In this document: piece by piece, positions 45,923 to 53,919 of the stretch
Numbering within the stretch: position 1 is the stretch's first letter
How the letters are laid out: each line of letters starts with the position of its first letter
NCBI RefSeq assembly: GCF_000416985.1
Contig: NZ_ATDL01000020.1
Coordinates: 62,001-126,000 of the forward strand
Direction: 5' to 3'
DNA: 64,000 nt
DNA from: Sphingobacterium paucimobilis HER1398
GTDB lineage: Bacteria > Bacteroidota > Bacteroidia > Sphingobacteriales > Sphingobacteriaceae
Notes under the pieces: generated by a model
What the model saw: the letters and a program-made list of their open reading frames with translations, nothing else
What the model was told of the DNA's origin: nothing
The model's database searches: none
Made by a program: the position numbers and the translations under genes

Positions 45923-46639
45923 TTAGCTCGCAAAAGGGACTGATACTTTCAAGTTTGGATATTTTTCGCCAAGCCTTAATAGAAAGTCATTTGCTATAAC
46001 ATTTTCTTGGATCAGCTTTTGTGTATTCATGGAAAACATACTGGTCGTCGTCGTTGCATAAGTAAATACGAGTGCTGAAAACAGAATAAGTTCAATCGAT
46101 TTCCCTTCTGTTGGCAAAGAAATTCTATAAGCTTTGACATTGTCGCCTTTCTGTTTCGCAAATGCCTGCATAGTTCCTTTCTGAGGAATTTCTTCTAAAG
46201 TCGCTTGAGCAAGCCTCTCTCCATTGAATACAAGGTGATTGCTTATATCTCCTTCAGTATCTGTATCTAGAAGGTGGAGTTCGTCACCGCTTAGAAGCAA
46301 GTATTTAGGGGTCTGTACTGTTTGGTATCTTACGGTACCTAGGGTTGCCGCGCTTTTTAAAGAGTCTTTCAGACCATCTTTAATAGCAGATTTGTTGCCG
46401 TAGTCTAAATTTGCAAAGTTAAAAGCATCTATAGGAAGACTGCCCATTTGCTTTTTGAGGTAGTCATACTCGCCGTCAAGAAAATTGTCGCGGTAAGTTT
46501 CTGCTTTTTGAAGCTCGGATTTAAAGTCTATGTTTTGCATAGCCTCTTTCAGTTTTTTCTTCTTTGCGTAGGTAAAGTAAAATATTCCTCCGTAGACAAG
46601 TACTACAGCTACAATAATTAATACGACTTGGATACTCAT
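45923..46639 (-). CDS. Hypothetical membrane-anchored protein
   Basis: Protein of 238 residues, not recognised. An N-terminal span (about 3-24, VVLIIVAVVLVYGGIFYFTY) is followed by a positive patch (AKKKKLKEA), which predicts the remainder in the cytoplasm. The middle (about 75-130, YGNKSAIKDGLKDSLKSA and TPKYLLLSGDELHLLDTD) looks like a PH-like or beta-barrel-like domain, but this is a guess. A second hydrophobic patch occurs at about 178-200. It is the middle gene of the three-gene minus-strand group. Confidence 0.72.
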   Translation of the reverse strand: MSIQVVLIIVAVVLVYGGIFYFTYAKKKKLKEAMQNIDFKSELQKAETYRDNFLDGEYDYLKKQMGSLPIDAFNFANLDYGNKSAIKDGLKDSLKSAATLGTVRYQTVQTPKYLLLSGDELHLLDTDTEGDISNHLVFNGERLAQATLEEIPQKGTMQAFAKQKGDNVKAYRISLPTEGKSIELILFSALVFTYATTTTSMFSMNTQKLIQENVIANDFLLRLGEKYPNLKVSVPFAS

Positions 46640-46661
46640 GATATCTGTTTATTTAAATGAT

Positions 46662-47117
46662 TTATATATTTCTAGGTTCTACTTTCTTTTTCGAGGATGG
46701 GATAAATCCCCAAATGATAAAGGCGATCAATGCTAGGCCTACTAGTTTTCCTCCATATTGCGTATAAAAAGGCAATTTATTAAGGTTGGTCGATTTTAAT
46801 TTCTGCTCCATTAGTAAGCTTTCCATCTCCTTATCCGGAATATCATAATATTCTTTTGTCTTTTCATCATAACCGACAAGTTTAGGGGCTACAGTGATAT
46901 ACAAAGGTAGGATATAAGCGATATTAAATTCGGTATGTAATGTTGCTAGGTCTAGATAGCTGCCGTTTTCTAGTTTGAATTCATCGGTATCAGGTAGGTC
47001 GTGCACTTTATTCAGCACTTCTCTTTCTCCAAGAGGGATTTTAACTTTTGCTAATGAAAGACTGAAGGTCCCTACAAGCAGAGCTAATACGAGGATGATG
47101 TGTTTTAATGATGCCAT
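46662..47117 (-). CDS. Hypothetical exported membrane protein
   Basis: Protein of 151 residues with a signal-like N-terminus (ASLKHIILVLALLVGTFSLSLA) and a C-terminal membrane span at about 124-142 (KLVGLALIAFIIWGFIPS) followed by a short basic tail. The loop between them holds GSYLDLATLHTEFNIAYILP. Function is unknown. It is the first gene of the three-gene group; its promoter candidate is TAATTTTG at 47144-47137 (minus strand), with a palindrome at 47165-47177. Confidence 0.72.
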   Translation of the reverse strand: MASLKHIILVLALLVGTFSLSLAKVKIPLGEREVLNKVHDLPDTDEFKLENGSYLDLATLHTEFNIAYILPLYITVAPKLVGYDEKTKEYYDIPDKEMESLLMEQKLKSTNLNKLPFYTQYGGKLVGLALIAFIIWGFIPSSKKKVEPRNI

Positions 47118-47136
47118 ATCTTGATTTGATTTGAAA

Positions 47137-47177
47137 CAAAATTAGAAACTACTATTCAGAAAAGGTAAACGGTTTAC
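47137..47177 (-). promoter_or_regulatory. Candidate promoter and operator of the unknown three-gene operon
   Basis: On the minus strand a perfect -7 box TAATTTTG (47144-47137) lies 20 bp after a TTTA (47168-47165) in place of TTTG. Overlapping that -33 region is a perfect palindrome GTAAAC-G-GTTTAC (47165-47177), reminiscent of LacI-family sites. No such regulator gene is in the window. Confidence 0.5.
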
Positions 47178-47238
47178 GATTCGTCGATGGCATTTTATGA
47201 AACGTCCAAAGAAAGCAGAAAAGATAGAAAGCAGCACA

Positions 47239-47712
47239 CTAACCGATCAGATCTACAAAGGAAGCTTGGGTCATCGTGGCGAGATCCGTGGGCTGTAGGA
47301 TGATCTGTAGACCACGTTTGCCAGCACTGATCGAAATAGTCTCCTCAAGTTGTGCAGCCTCTTCAATAAATGTAGGAAATTCCTTTTTCATTCCTATGGG
47401 AGAACAGCCACCGCGGATATAGCCTGTGACCTGTTGTAGGTCTTTCATAGGGAGCATTTCGCAGCTCTTATTGCCTGATACTTTTGCAAGCTTCTTAAAA
47501 TCCAGGTGGCTGCTGCCAGGGATGACGGCCACCAGATAGGGGTCCTTTGTTCCTTTGAGCACCAGAGTTTTGTAGAGATGGTCGATATCTATACCCATAG
47601 ACAGAGCTACATGCTCAGCACTTACATCTTGCTCGTCTACTTCATACTCTCTTAGTTTGTAATCAATTTTAGCGGTATCCAATAGCCGTACGGCATTTGT
47701 TTTTTGTGACAT
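47239..47712 (-). CDS. ybaK: Cys-tRNA(Pro)/Cys-tRNA(Cys) deacylase YbaK/EbsC family
   Basis: Trans-editing enzyme of 157 residues that hydrolyses Cys mischarged on tRNA-Pro. Typical residues are LVLKGTKDPYLVAVIPG with the conserved lysine, and GYIRGGCSPIGMKKEFPTF, the substrate-pocket loop of the YbaK family. Length is as expected. It is on the minus strand, after the aldo/keto reductase and before the unknown operon, with gaps of about 120 bp on both sides, so it may be transcribed alone. Confidence 0.92.
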   Translation of the reverse strand: MSQKTNAVRLLDTAKIDYKLREYEVDEQDVSAEHVALSMGIDIDHLYKTLVLKGTKDPYLVAVIPGSSHLDFKKLAKVSGNKSCEMLPMKDLQQVTGYIRGGCSPIGMKKEFPTFIEEAAQLEETISISAGKRGLQIILQPTDLATMTQASFVDLIG

Positions 47713-47794
47713 TGGTTTTAAACTGTTGTATTTTTCGTCCTGGTAAAATCCTTGCAGGTGGGATAGGTTTTACGGCTTAGTGTACTTAAAAATG

Positions 47795-47827
47795 ATAAAG
47801 AGGAGGGGATGATGCCCTCCTCTTTAT
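47795..47827 (-). terminator. Rho-independent terminator of the aldo/keto reductase gene
   Basis: A perfect 13-bp stem (47795-47807 with 47815-47827) is followed on the minus strand by CATTTTT. It lies 7 bp past the stop codon of the aldo/keto reductase gene. Confidence 0.85.
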
Positions 47828-47834
47828 TGTAATG

Positions 47835-48818
47835 CTATATTTTTTCAAGGGCTTGCTGAATAAAAGCTAACTCTTCTGGTGCTAATTGTACTTGTGCAGC
47901 TTTCGCATTTTCAACTGCTTGTTGTGCATTGCGGGCTCCAGCGAGAACTAGGGTTATTCCAGGTTGTAAGCTAGTCCATCGAAGTACGAGCTGGGAAAGA
48001 GAGATGCCTTTTGTCGCAGCGATTGGCTCGATTTGTTGAAGGAAATGATTTACTTTTTTTAAATCAAAGCTTTTGAAATAGGTTTGACGATGATCTCCTT
48101 CCTGAAGATTAAACCCCTGGGTATATTTGCCTGTGAGTAGGCCACGTTCCATTGGACTATAGGCAATAATACTCAAATGATTGTTCAGTGCATAAGGGAC
48201 CAATTCCGTTTCAATTCCCCTGTTTAGCATGCTGTATGGGACTTGATTGCTCACTATGGGGAGTGTGTGCCTCGCCTCTTTTACTTGTTCTGTTGTATAG
48301 TTACTGACTCCGGCTGCACGAATTTTGCCCTGTTGGATCAATATTTCTAGGGCCTCCATAGTTTCAGCTATCGGTGTGGTGACGTCTGGCCAATGTAGTT
48401 GCAAAAGGTCGATATAGTCGGTTTTTAGCCTTTTCAAACTTGCTTCAGTCTCTTTAATCACACTCTCCTTACCTGCATATTTATAGATGTCAATAGGCTG
48501 TCCGTTATTGTCTTTACTGTGCATTGCTAACGCACCTTGTGGGGTCGATAAATCCCAGCGCATACCAAATTTGGTGAGTATTTGTACTTTATCTCTAGCT
48601 ATTCCGCGGATAGCTTCGCCGACAATTTCCTCACTTGTACCTTGCCCGTATATAGGGGCGGTATCGATAGAAGTCACACCTTCATCATAAGCTGCGATGA
48701 TGGCTTCCGTTGCCTGTTTGCGGTCAGTACTGCCCCACATCCATCCGCCGGCAGCCCAAGCGCCAAATGTAATCACCGAGGCTTCTATGTCTGTATTTCC
48801 TATTTTTCTAAATTCCAT
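47835..48818 (-). CDS. Aldo/keto reductase
   Basis: NADPH-dependent oxidoreductase with a TIM barrel, 327 residues. The catalytic tetrad is visible: Asp in SIDTAPIYG, Tyr in IYGQGTSEEIVG, Lys in ILTKFGMRWD and His in LLQLHWPDV. The C-terminal cofactor loop is ITLVLAGARNAQQAVENAK. It looks like the general stress-protein/YhdN-type branch. The substrate is unknown. Transcribed divergently from the MFS gene at 48985. Confidence 0.92.
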   Translation of the reverse strand: MEFRKIGNTDIEASVITFGAWAAGGWMWGSTDRKQATEAIIAAYDEGVTSIDTAPIYGQGTSEEIVGEAIRGIARDKVQILTKFGMRWDLSTPQGALAMHSKDNNGQPIDIYKYAGKESVIKETEASLKRLKTDYIDLLQLHWPDVTTPIAETMEALEILIQQGKIRAAGVSNYTTEQVKEARHTLPIVSNQVPYSMLNRGIETELVPYALNNHLSIIAYSPMERGLLTGKYTQGFNLQEGDHRQTYFKSFDLKKVNHFLQQIEPIAATKGISLSQLVLRWTSLQPGITLVLAGARNAQQAVENAKAAQVQLAPEELAFIQQALEKI

Positions 48819-48935
48819 ATATCGTTATAAGCTCTAATCTGACAATGTGTTTTAACTATAAACCTACACAAAATGTAAGGTATTTATGCTGGCTAAGATA
48901 AAATATAAGGTCCGTTTATTGTAAATTTTGGAGAG

Positions 48936-48969
48936 TTGTTTTTCGTTTGGGCGATAAAGGGTACCTTTG
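48936..48969 (+). promoter_or_regulatory. Promoter of the DHA2-type MFS gene
   Basis: A perfect -7 box TACCTTTG at 48962-48969 is preceded by TTG at 48936-48938 (23-bp spacer). It overlaps the in-frame TTG at 48967, which rules that codon out as the start and supports ATG 48985. Confidence 0.6.
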
Positions 48970-48984
48970 GCGAAAATTTTTAAT

Positions 48985-50361
48985 ATGCAGTTACGGAAAA
49001 ATCTGATTCTAGTATTAGCCTCTGTCGCAACTTTTGTTGAGGCACTGGATATTGCCATCATAAATCTTACCATTCCCTCGATACAGGAGCAGTTTCATAT
49101 TGGGGTTGAACAGGCGCAATGGCTTCAGACCTTGTATGTTCTTTTGTTTGGTGGTTTTCTGATAATCGGTGGACGGATGTCGGATCAGCGTGGACGTAAG
49201 AAAGTGTTCCTTGTGGGGGGGCTGGTATTTATGTTGACCTCATTAGGTGCTGGATTATCTACTTCTTTCGAATCGCTGGCTGTGTTTAGAGCGTTGCAAG
49301 GTTTAGGGGCTGCTTTTATTATGCCGGCTTCTTCTTCTATTATTAACAATACATTTACAGAGACGCAGGAACGTAACCGTGCTATCGGCATCTTTAGCTC
49401 TTTTGCAGCGATAGGGTCGGGGAGCGGGCTTTCTATTGGAGGGTTATTGAGCACCTATCTAAGCTGGCATTGGGTATTTTTGATCAATGTGCCGATTCTA
49501 GCCGTGACACTGGTCCTTGCTTATATTTACTTTCCGAAAGACGAACCAACAAAGGAGCGTCAGCGTGTTGATATGGCTTCCGCCATTCTGTTGGTCGTTG
49601 GTCTCTTGTGTTTCACTTATGGCACGCATGAATTGCCTAGCGTGGGGAGTACACCAGTTATTATTATAGGTTCTATTTTAATTGGTGTGTTGTTGTTGGG
49701 TACGGTTATTTATAGATTGAAAACAGTCGAAGAACCGTTGATTAAACTTGATCTTTTTAATCAATCCTCCGTGCGGATATCAAATGGAATATTCTTTATA
49801 CAAGGAGCCTTTTTTATCGGGTTTCTGTTTTTGATATCTTTGATGCTTCAGAGCGATATGGGACATACTGCGGCTTCGGCTGGTCTTTTATTGGTGCCTT
49901 TTAGTATACTTTCAGCTTTGATTGCTAAGTTTGCTCTGCCATTGGTTTCAAAGCGCTTAAACTCTGCACAAATGGGGATCTTTGGATGGTCATTTCTACT
50001 GCTTGGTGCTACGGTGCTGTGGACAGCTATTCATTTGGGACATCCATTACCGTTGATTTTAGTGGGTGTGGCCTGTATTTCTGGTATTGGGATTACCTTT
50101 TGCTTTACGAGTATGGCGGTATTGAGTATTAGGGATGTAGATTCTGCAAACTATGGTGTGATATCGAGCTTGACAAGTACGAGCTATTTCTTGGGCGGAG
50201 GAATAGGATTGGCATTTATGACCGTTTTAAATCAGCTGTTGCCATCCGAATGGGCTGTTGGTAATCTTAGTCTAGGGTTATTGTTTTTGTATGCATTGAT
50301 GAGTGTATTGATTCTTTCTAAAATGGCTCGGAGCGAGCATGCTATCTCAAAAACAGCCTAA
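48985..50361 (+). CDS. MFS transporter, EmrB/QacA (DHA2)-like
   Basis: Inner-membrane drug/proton antiporter-like protein, 458 residues from ATG 48985. Helix 1 has the DHA2-like VEALDIAIINLTIPSIQ, and loop 2-3 has GGRMSDQRGRKKVF, the MFS motif A. The FRALQGLGAAFIMPASSSII segment is typical of multidrug exporters. Up to fourteen spans are possible. It is divergent from the aldo/keto reductase gene and ends at a strong terminator. Export of a toxic compound is likely; substrate unknown. Confidence 0.88.
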   Translation: MQLRKNLILVLASVATFVEALDIAIINLTIPSIQEQFHIGVEQAQWLQTLYVLLFGGFLIIGGRMSDQRGRKKVFLVGGLVFMLTSLGAGLSTSFESLAVFRALQGLGAAFIMPASSSIINNTFTETQERNRAIGIFSSFAAIGSGSGLSIGGLLSTYLSWHWVFLINVPILAVTLVLAYIYFPKDEPTKERQRVDMASAILLVVGLLCFTYGTHELPSVGSTPVIIIGSILIGVLLLGTVIYRLKTVEEPLIKLDLFNQSSVRISNGIFFIQGAFFIGFLFLISLMLQSDMGHTAASAGLLLVPFSILSALIAKFALPLVSKRLNSAQMGIFGWSFLLLGATVLWTAIHLGHPLPLILVGVACISGIGITFCFTSMAVLSIRDVDSANYGVISSLTSTSYFLGGGIGLAFMTVLNQLLPSEWAVGNLSLGLLFLYALMSVLILSKMARSEHAISKTA

Positions 50362-50380
50362 TTATACTTTTATAAGATAT

Positions 50381-50424
50381 AAGCCCTCCTATGAGACAAA
50401 CTGTTTCATAGGAGGGCTTTTTTT
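50381..50424 (+). terminator. Strong Rho-independent terminator between convergent MFS genes
   Basis: A perfect 14-bp stem (50381-50394 with 50406-50419) is followed by a T run to 50424 that overlaps the last bases of the convergent Fsr-like gene. It ends rightward transcription and may partly serve the leftward gene. Confidence 0.9.
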
Positions 50425-51613
50425 ATGCTTTTCGTTTGATATTAGGCAAGAATCCTGTGACGATACCAATTAGTGGTAAGAATGCACAAATTGAAAATAC
50501 ATATTCGATACTTGTGCGGTCTGCTAGCCAGCCCAAAACAGCCGAAGCGATACCTCCCATGCCAAATGCAAATCCGAAGAACAGTCCTGCAATCATGCCC
50601 ACTTTACCTGGAATGAGATCGGTCGCGTAGACGAGGATTGCTGAGAAAGCAGATGAGATGATCAGGCCGATAACACCCGCAAGGATAACGGTTGCTGTCA
50701 ATCCCACATGTGGCAACAATAGCGTAAATGGCGCAGCACCTAGAATAGAAATCCAAATGATGAGCTTGCGGCCATATCTATCACCTAGCGGTCCGCCTAG
50801 GATCGTTCCTGCGGCTACTGAAGCTAAGAAAACAAAGAGATAGATCTGTGACTGCTGCACTGTTACGCCAAACTTTTCGATCAGGAAGAAAGTAAAATAA
50901 CTGGTCATCGATGCCATGTAGAAATATTTGGAAAAGATGAGAATCAGTAAAATAACAATAGAGATGGTTACCGTACGCTTGGGAAGTGTATGCTGCGGTG
51001 TATTGATCGCAGATCCAGCAGCTGATGTTTTAGTAATCATATTCTGCTGATACCAGTTGCCGACGATGGTCAGTATGAAAGCTCCTACAATGGCTAATGT
51101 ACCGAACCAGCCAATGTAATTTTGTCCCATTGGAATGACGATCAGAGCAGCTAATAATGGGCCGATTGCACTACCCGCATTACCACCGACTTGAAAGATA
51201 GATTGTGCCAGTCCTTTGCGTCCTCCGGAAGCGAGATGAGCTACACGTGAGGCTTCTGGGTGGAATACAGATGACCCAATGCCTAGGAGACTGACAGAGG
51301 CTAGAATAAAATAAAAGTTGGACGCAAATGCCAGACATAGTAGCCCTGACAGTGAAAATAGCATGCCAATAGCCAATGAGCGCGGATTCGGATTTTTGTC
51401 GGTGTATGAGCCGACAAAGGGTTGCAGGACAGAGGCTGTTAATTGGAAAATGAGGGTGATGATACCGATTTGCGTAAATGTTAATCCATAATTCTCTTTC
51501 AGAAGTGGATAGACAGATGGTACGACAGATTGCATCAGATCATTGAGCAGATGCGAGAAGCTAATAGCGAATAGTATAGGATATACGGTTCTGTTTGCTG
51601 ATATAGTGGACAT
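50423..51613 (-). CDS. fsr: MFS exporter, fosmidomycin-resistance (Fsr)-like
   Basis: MFS protein of 396 residues with about twelve spans. HLLNDLMQSVVPSVYPLL in helix 1 and LTFTQIGIITLIFQL are hallmarks of the Fsr branch; GIGSSVFHPEASRVAHLASGG is split across helix 4. Fsr proteins export fosmidomycin and related compounds, but natural substrates vary. An operator-like sequence GTCATCTGACGAT (51636-51648) lies 22 bp upstream of its start codon, matching one before the GntR gene, so it is probably controlled by that regulator. Confidence 0.88.
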   Translation of the reverse strand: MSTISANRTVYPILFAISFSHLLNDLMQSVVPSVYPLLKENYGLTFTQIGIITLIFQLTASVLQPFVGSYTDKNPNPRSLAIGMLFSLSGLLCLAFASNFYFILASVSLLGIGSSVFHPEASRVAHLASGGRKGLAQSIFQVGGNAGSAIGPLLAALIVIPMGQNYIGWFGTLAIVGAFILTIVGNWYQQNMITKTSAAGSAINTPQHTLPKRTVTISIVILLILIFSKYFYMASMTSYFTFFLIEKFGVTVQQSQIYLFVFLASVAAGTILGGPLGDRYGRKLIIWISILGAAPFTLLLPHVGLTATVILAGVIGLIISSAFSAILVYATDLIPGKVGMIAGLFFGFAFGMGGIASAVLGWLADRTSIEYVFSICAFLPLIGIVTGFLPNIKRKA

Positions 51614-51635
51614 AATATGTGTTAATAAACATCAG

Positions 51636-51648
51636 GTCATCTGACGAT
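51636..51648. promoter_or_regulatory. Predicted GntR operator before the Fsr-like gene
   Basis: The core TCATCTGACGA differs at one base from the perfect palindrome TCATCTGATGA at 52321-52331 before the GntR gene. It lies in the 49-bp gap between the two genes. Confidence 0.6.
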
Positions 51649-51662
51649 TTGGGGTAAAAAAA

Positions 51663-52316
51663 TTATAATTTTCCAATTATTTTTGTTGCGATTTGGGTAG
51701 CGCTCGTGACATCTTTGTCCTCAATTGCCTTTAATAGTCTTTCATGTATATCCTGTGATTCGATAAATGTGCTGGTGTCCTTGTACATATTGGAGAAGAA
51801 TTTGATGACATGTACAGACATTGTTTTATAAAGTTGATCGAGAATAGCATTGCCACAGCTCTCTGCAACTAGAATATGGAAGTCGACATCGGCTTGTATA
51901 CAGTTGAGTGTATCTCCGCTTTGGGCATACTTTTGTCGCTTGGCAAGTTGTTTTTTCATCTTATCCAGTTGCGCTGAGCTTCTATTAGAAGCGGCTTTTT
52001 CAACTGTCTTGAGCTCGATTAATTGCCTTACTTCAAATATATCGGCAAAGTCTGCCCGCTCGATTTTGTCGTCAAGGGCACTGTTGCTATTGCTGCTTAT
52101 GACAAATGTACCTAAACCTTGCTGAACCTTAACGAATCCCGATTGAGCGAGGTACTTGATGGCTTCGCGTATAGTTGATCGGCCTACATTGAACTTTTGC
52201 ATAAGCTCAGGTTCTGTCGGCAGTTTTTCATTTATAGCAAATGCGCCTCGCTCAATACTATATTGAAGGGCCTCGGCTACTTCTTGTGCTAATGATTTTT
52301 TTTGTATTCTATTCAT
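51663..52316 (-). CDS. GntR/FadR-family transcriptional regulator
   Basis: Regulator of 217 residues starting at MNRIQKKS (52316; the ATG at 52319 is equally possible). A longer frame reaches 52367, but those codons cover the operator palindrome and the tRNA terminator, so it is rejected. The winged helix (about 5-70) shows LPTEPELMQKFNVGRSTIRE, and the FCD domain (about 85-210) has the metal-binding-type VDFHILVAESCG. It is in line with the Fsr-like gene, 49 bp upstream of it, and likely governs both through the two TCATCTGAyGA sites. Confidence 0.9.
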   Translation of the reverse strand: MNRIQKKSLAQEVAEALQYSIERGAFAINEKLPTEPELMQKFNVGRSTIREAIKYLAQSGFVKVQQGLGTFVISSNSNSALDDKIERADFADIFEVRQLIELKTVEKAASNRSSAQLDKMKKQLAKRQKYAQSGDTLNCIQADVDFHILVAESCGNAILDQLYKTMSVHVIKFFSNMYKDTSTFIESQDIHERLLKAIEDKDVTSATQIATKIIGKL

Positions 52317-52319
52317 CAT

Positions 52320-52332
52320 ATCATCTGATGAT
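52320..52332. promoter_or_regulatory. Predicted GntR operator before its own gene
   Basis: ATCATC-T-GATGAT is a perfect 13-bp palindrome touching the start codons of the GntR gene. This close placement suits self-repression. Confidence 0.65.
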
Positions 52333-52366
52333 TGCAAAAGTAGAAAAATAATTGATATTAAAAACA

Positions 52367-52399
52367 AAAAAAGCGACTTCTTTTGAAAGTCGCTTTTTT
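52367..52399 (-). terminator. Rho-independent terminator of tRNA-Glu
   Basis: A 13-bp perfect stem (52367-52379 with 52387-52399), GC core GCGACTT flanked by A and T runs, begins one base after the tRNA 3' end on the minus strand and is followed by a T-rich stretch. Confidence 0.9.
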
Positions 52400-52400
52400 G

Positions 52401-52472
52401 TAGCCCGTAGGGGAATCGAACCCCTGTTTCAAGAATGAAAATCTTGCGTCCTAACCCCTAGACGAACGGGCC
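52401..52472 (-). tRNA. tRNA-Glu (anticodon UUC)
   Basis: A 72-nt cloverleaf on the minus strand. The acceptor stem is GGCCCGT paired with ACGGGCT (one G-U), with A as discriminator base. The anticodon stem CAAGA/TCTTG encloses the loop TTTTCAT, giving anticodon UUC. The T stem AGGGG/CCCCT holds the loop TTCGATT. CCA is not encoded. It has its own promoter and terminator. Confidence 0.97.
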
Positions 52473-52489
52473 CTTTTGCTTTGGTGATG

Positions 52490-52520
52490 CAAATATATAC
52501 GCTTTTATCAACTATCCAAA
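52490..52520 (-). promoter_or_regulatory. Promoter of tRNA-Glu
   Basis: On the minus strand TTTG (52520-52517), a 19-bp spacer and TATATTTG (52497-52490) match the Bacteroidota consensus exactly. The tRNA 5' end lies 17 bp beyond the -7 box. Confidence 0.85.
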
Positions 52521-52570
52521 ATAATTTTTAACCAAAACATGTAATTGATTGAAAGCTAAAATATTATTTT

Positions 52571-53845
52571 TTAAATCAAGTCAAAGCCAATGTCCGTCCG
52601 GAAATATTTTCCTTGAAAAAATATTCTTCCAGCGTCTGCTGTTGCCTGTTGAAGGGCTGTGAATAGGTCATCCTGCATCGTTGTGACTGCTATGACGCGT
52701 CCTCCTGCTGTGACGATTTCACCATCGACTAGTTTGGTGCCAGCATGAAATACGATGGACTCTTTTACATTTTCGATGTTGTTGATTACTTTTCCATTTT
52801 CGTAATCTCCAGGATAGCCTCCAGAAACTAACATCACGGTTACTGCTGTCTTTGGACTAAGTGTATAGGAGCGTTTGTCTAGATCGCCTTTGGCAACGCC
52901 TTCTAATAGATCAACAAGATCAGATTCGATACGTGGTAATACTGACTCTGTTTCAGGGTCTCCCATGCGTACGTTGTATTCAATAACAAAGGGGTCGCCA
53001 TTGACATTCATCAATCCGATAAAGATAAAGCCTTTGTAAGGAATACCGTCTTTCTTTAAACCATCGACTGTGGGTTTGATGATGCGTTCTTCCACTTTAT
53101 TTAGAAAAGATGCATCAGCAAAAGGGACAGGTGATATCGAACCCATTCCGCCAGTATTGAGACCTGTATCTCCTTCTCCTATTCGTTTATAATCCTTGGC
53201 TGAGGGCAGTACTTTATAGGAGTCTCCATCTGTCAATACGAAGACAGAAAGTTCTATACCTTTTAAGAACTCCTCAATAACAACAACTGAACTGGCCTGT
53301 CCAAATTTTGCTTCAGCCAACATGGCCGTTAATTCGGTCTTTGCGTCTTCCAAGGTCTCGCAGATCAAAACTCCCTTGCCCGCTGCTAGACCATCTGCTT
53401 TCAATACAATAGGCAACTTTTGTGTCTCAAGGTAAGCCAACCCCTCTTCGAGATTCGATAGCTCAAAAGATTTGTAGGCTGCTGTAGGAATATTATGCCT
53501 AAACATAAATTCCTTTGAAAAATCTTTAGATCCTTCGAGCTGCGCGCCTAATTTCTGAGGGCCTACTACGGCGATATGTTTAAGCTCGTCTCTTTCTAAA
53601 AAGAAATCGTGGATACCTTTTACCAAAGGCTCCTCAGGGCCAACGAGAATAAGGTTGATGTCATTTGCCAGTGCAAATGCTGCGATTCCTTCGAAATCCG
53701 TTACTTTAAGATCTATGTTTTGACCATACTGTTCTGTCCCGGCATTGCCTGGGGCAATGTACAGCTTCGTAAGTTTAGGGCTTTGTGCAATTTTATAGGC
53801 AAAGGCAGATTCGCGCCCGCCTGATCCAACGATTAAGATATTCAT
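52571..53845 (-). CDS. purD: Phosphoribosylamine--glycine ligase
   Basis: Purine synthesis enzyme (GAR synthetase) of 424 residues with ATP-grasp fold. Landmarks are MNILIVGSGGRESAFAYKI at the N-terminus, VLKADGLAAGKGV in the ATP-grasp domain, TGGMGSISPVPF, and EYNVRMGDPETE with the metal-binding residues. Length matches the family. A TAAGTTTG box (53857-53850, minus strand) ends 4 bp before the ATG, which would give an almost leaderless mRNA, though I saw no clear -33 box. No other purine gene is nearby. Confidence 0.96.
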   Translation of the reverse strand: MNILIVGSGGRESAFAYKIAQSPKLTKLYIAPGNAGTEQYGQNIDLKVTDFEGIAAFALANDINLILVGPEEPLVKGIHDFFLERDELKHIAVVGPQKLGAQLEGSKDFSKEFMFRHNIPTAAYKSFELSNLEEGLAYLETQKLPIVLKADGLAAGKGVLICETLEDAKTELTAMLAEAKFGQASSVVVIEEFLKGIELSVFVLTDGDSYKVLPSAKDYKRIGEGDTGLNTGGMGSISPVPFADASFLNKVEERIIKPTVDGLKKDGIPYKGFIFIGLMNVNGDPFVIEYNVRMGDPETESVLPRIESDLVDLLEGVAKGDLDKRSYTLSPKTAVTVMLVSGGYPGDYENGKVINNIENVKESIVFHAGTKLVDGEIVTAGGRVIAVTTMQDDLFTALQQATADAGRIFFQGKYFRTDIGFDLI

Positions 53846-53919
53846 GTCACAAACTTAGAGAAATAAGCTTTAATTTTTGTTATCTTTCCCTAACATTTTA
53901 TAAATCAATTGAGACGAAT

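Noticed and set aside
48967..48984. TTG start for the DHA2-type MFS gene
   Set aside because: The codon is part of a perfect -7 promoter box, so it would not be in the mRNA.
52317..52367. Longer N-terminus for the second GntR regulator
   Set aside because: The added codons encode a hydrophobic stretch made by the operator palindrome and the A+T-rich tRNA terminator; the family N-terminus starts at MNRIQ.
53785..53919. Upstream extension of the MG2/plug protein
   Set aside because: It overlaps the purD start antisense and precedes a normal signal peptide at 53920.
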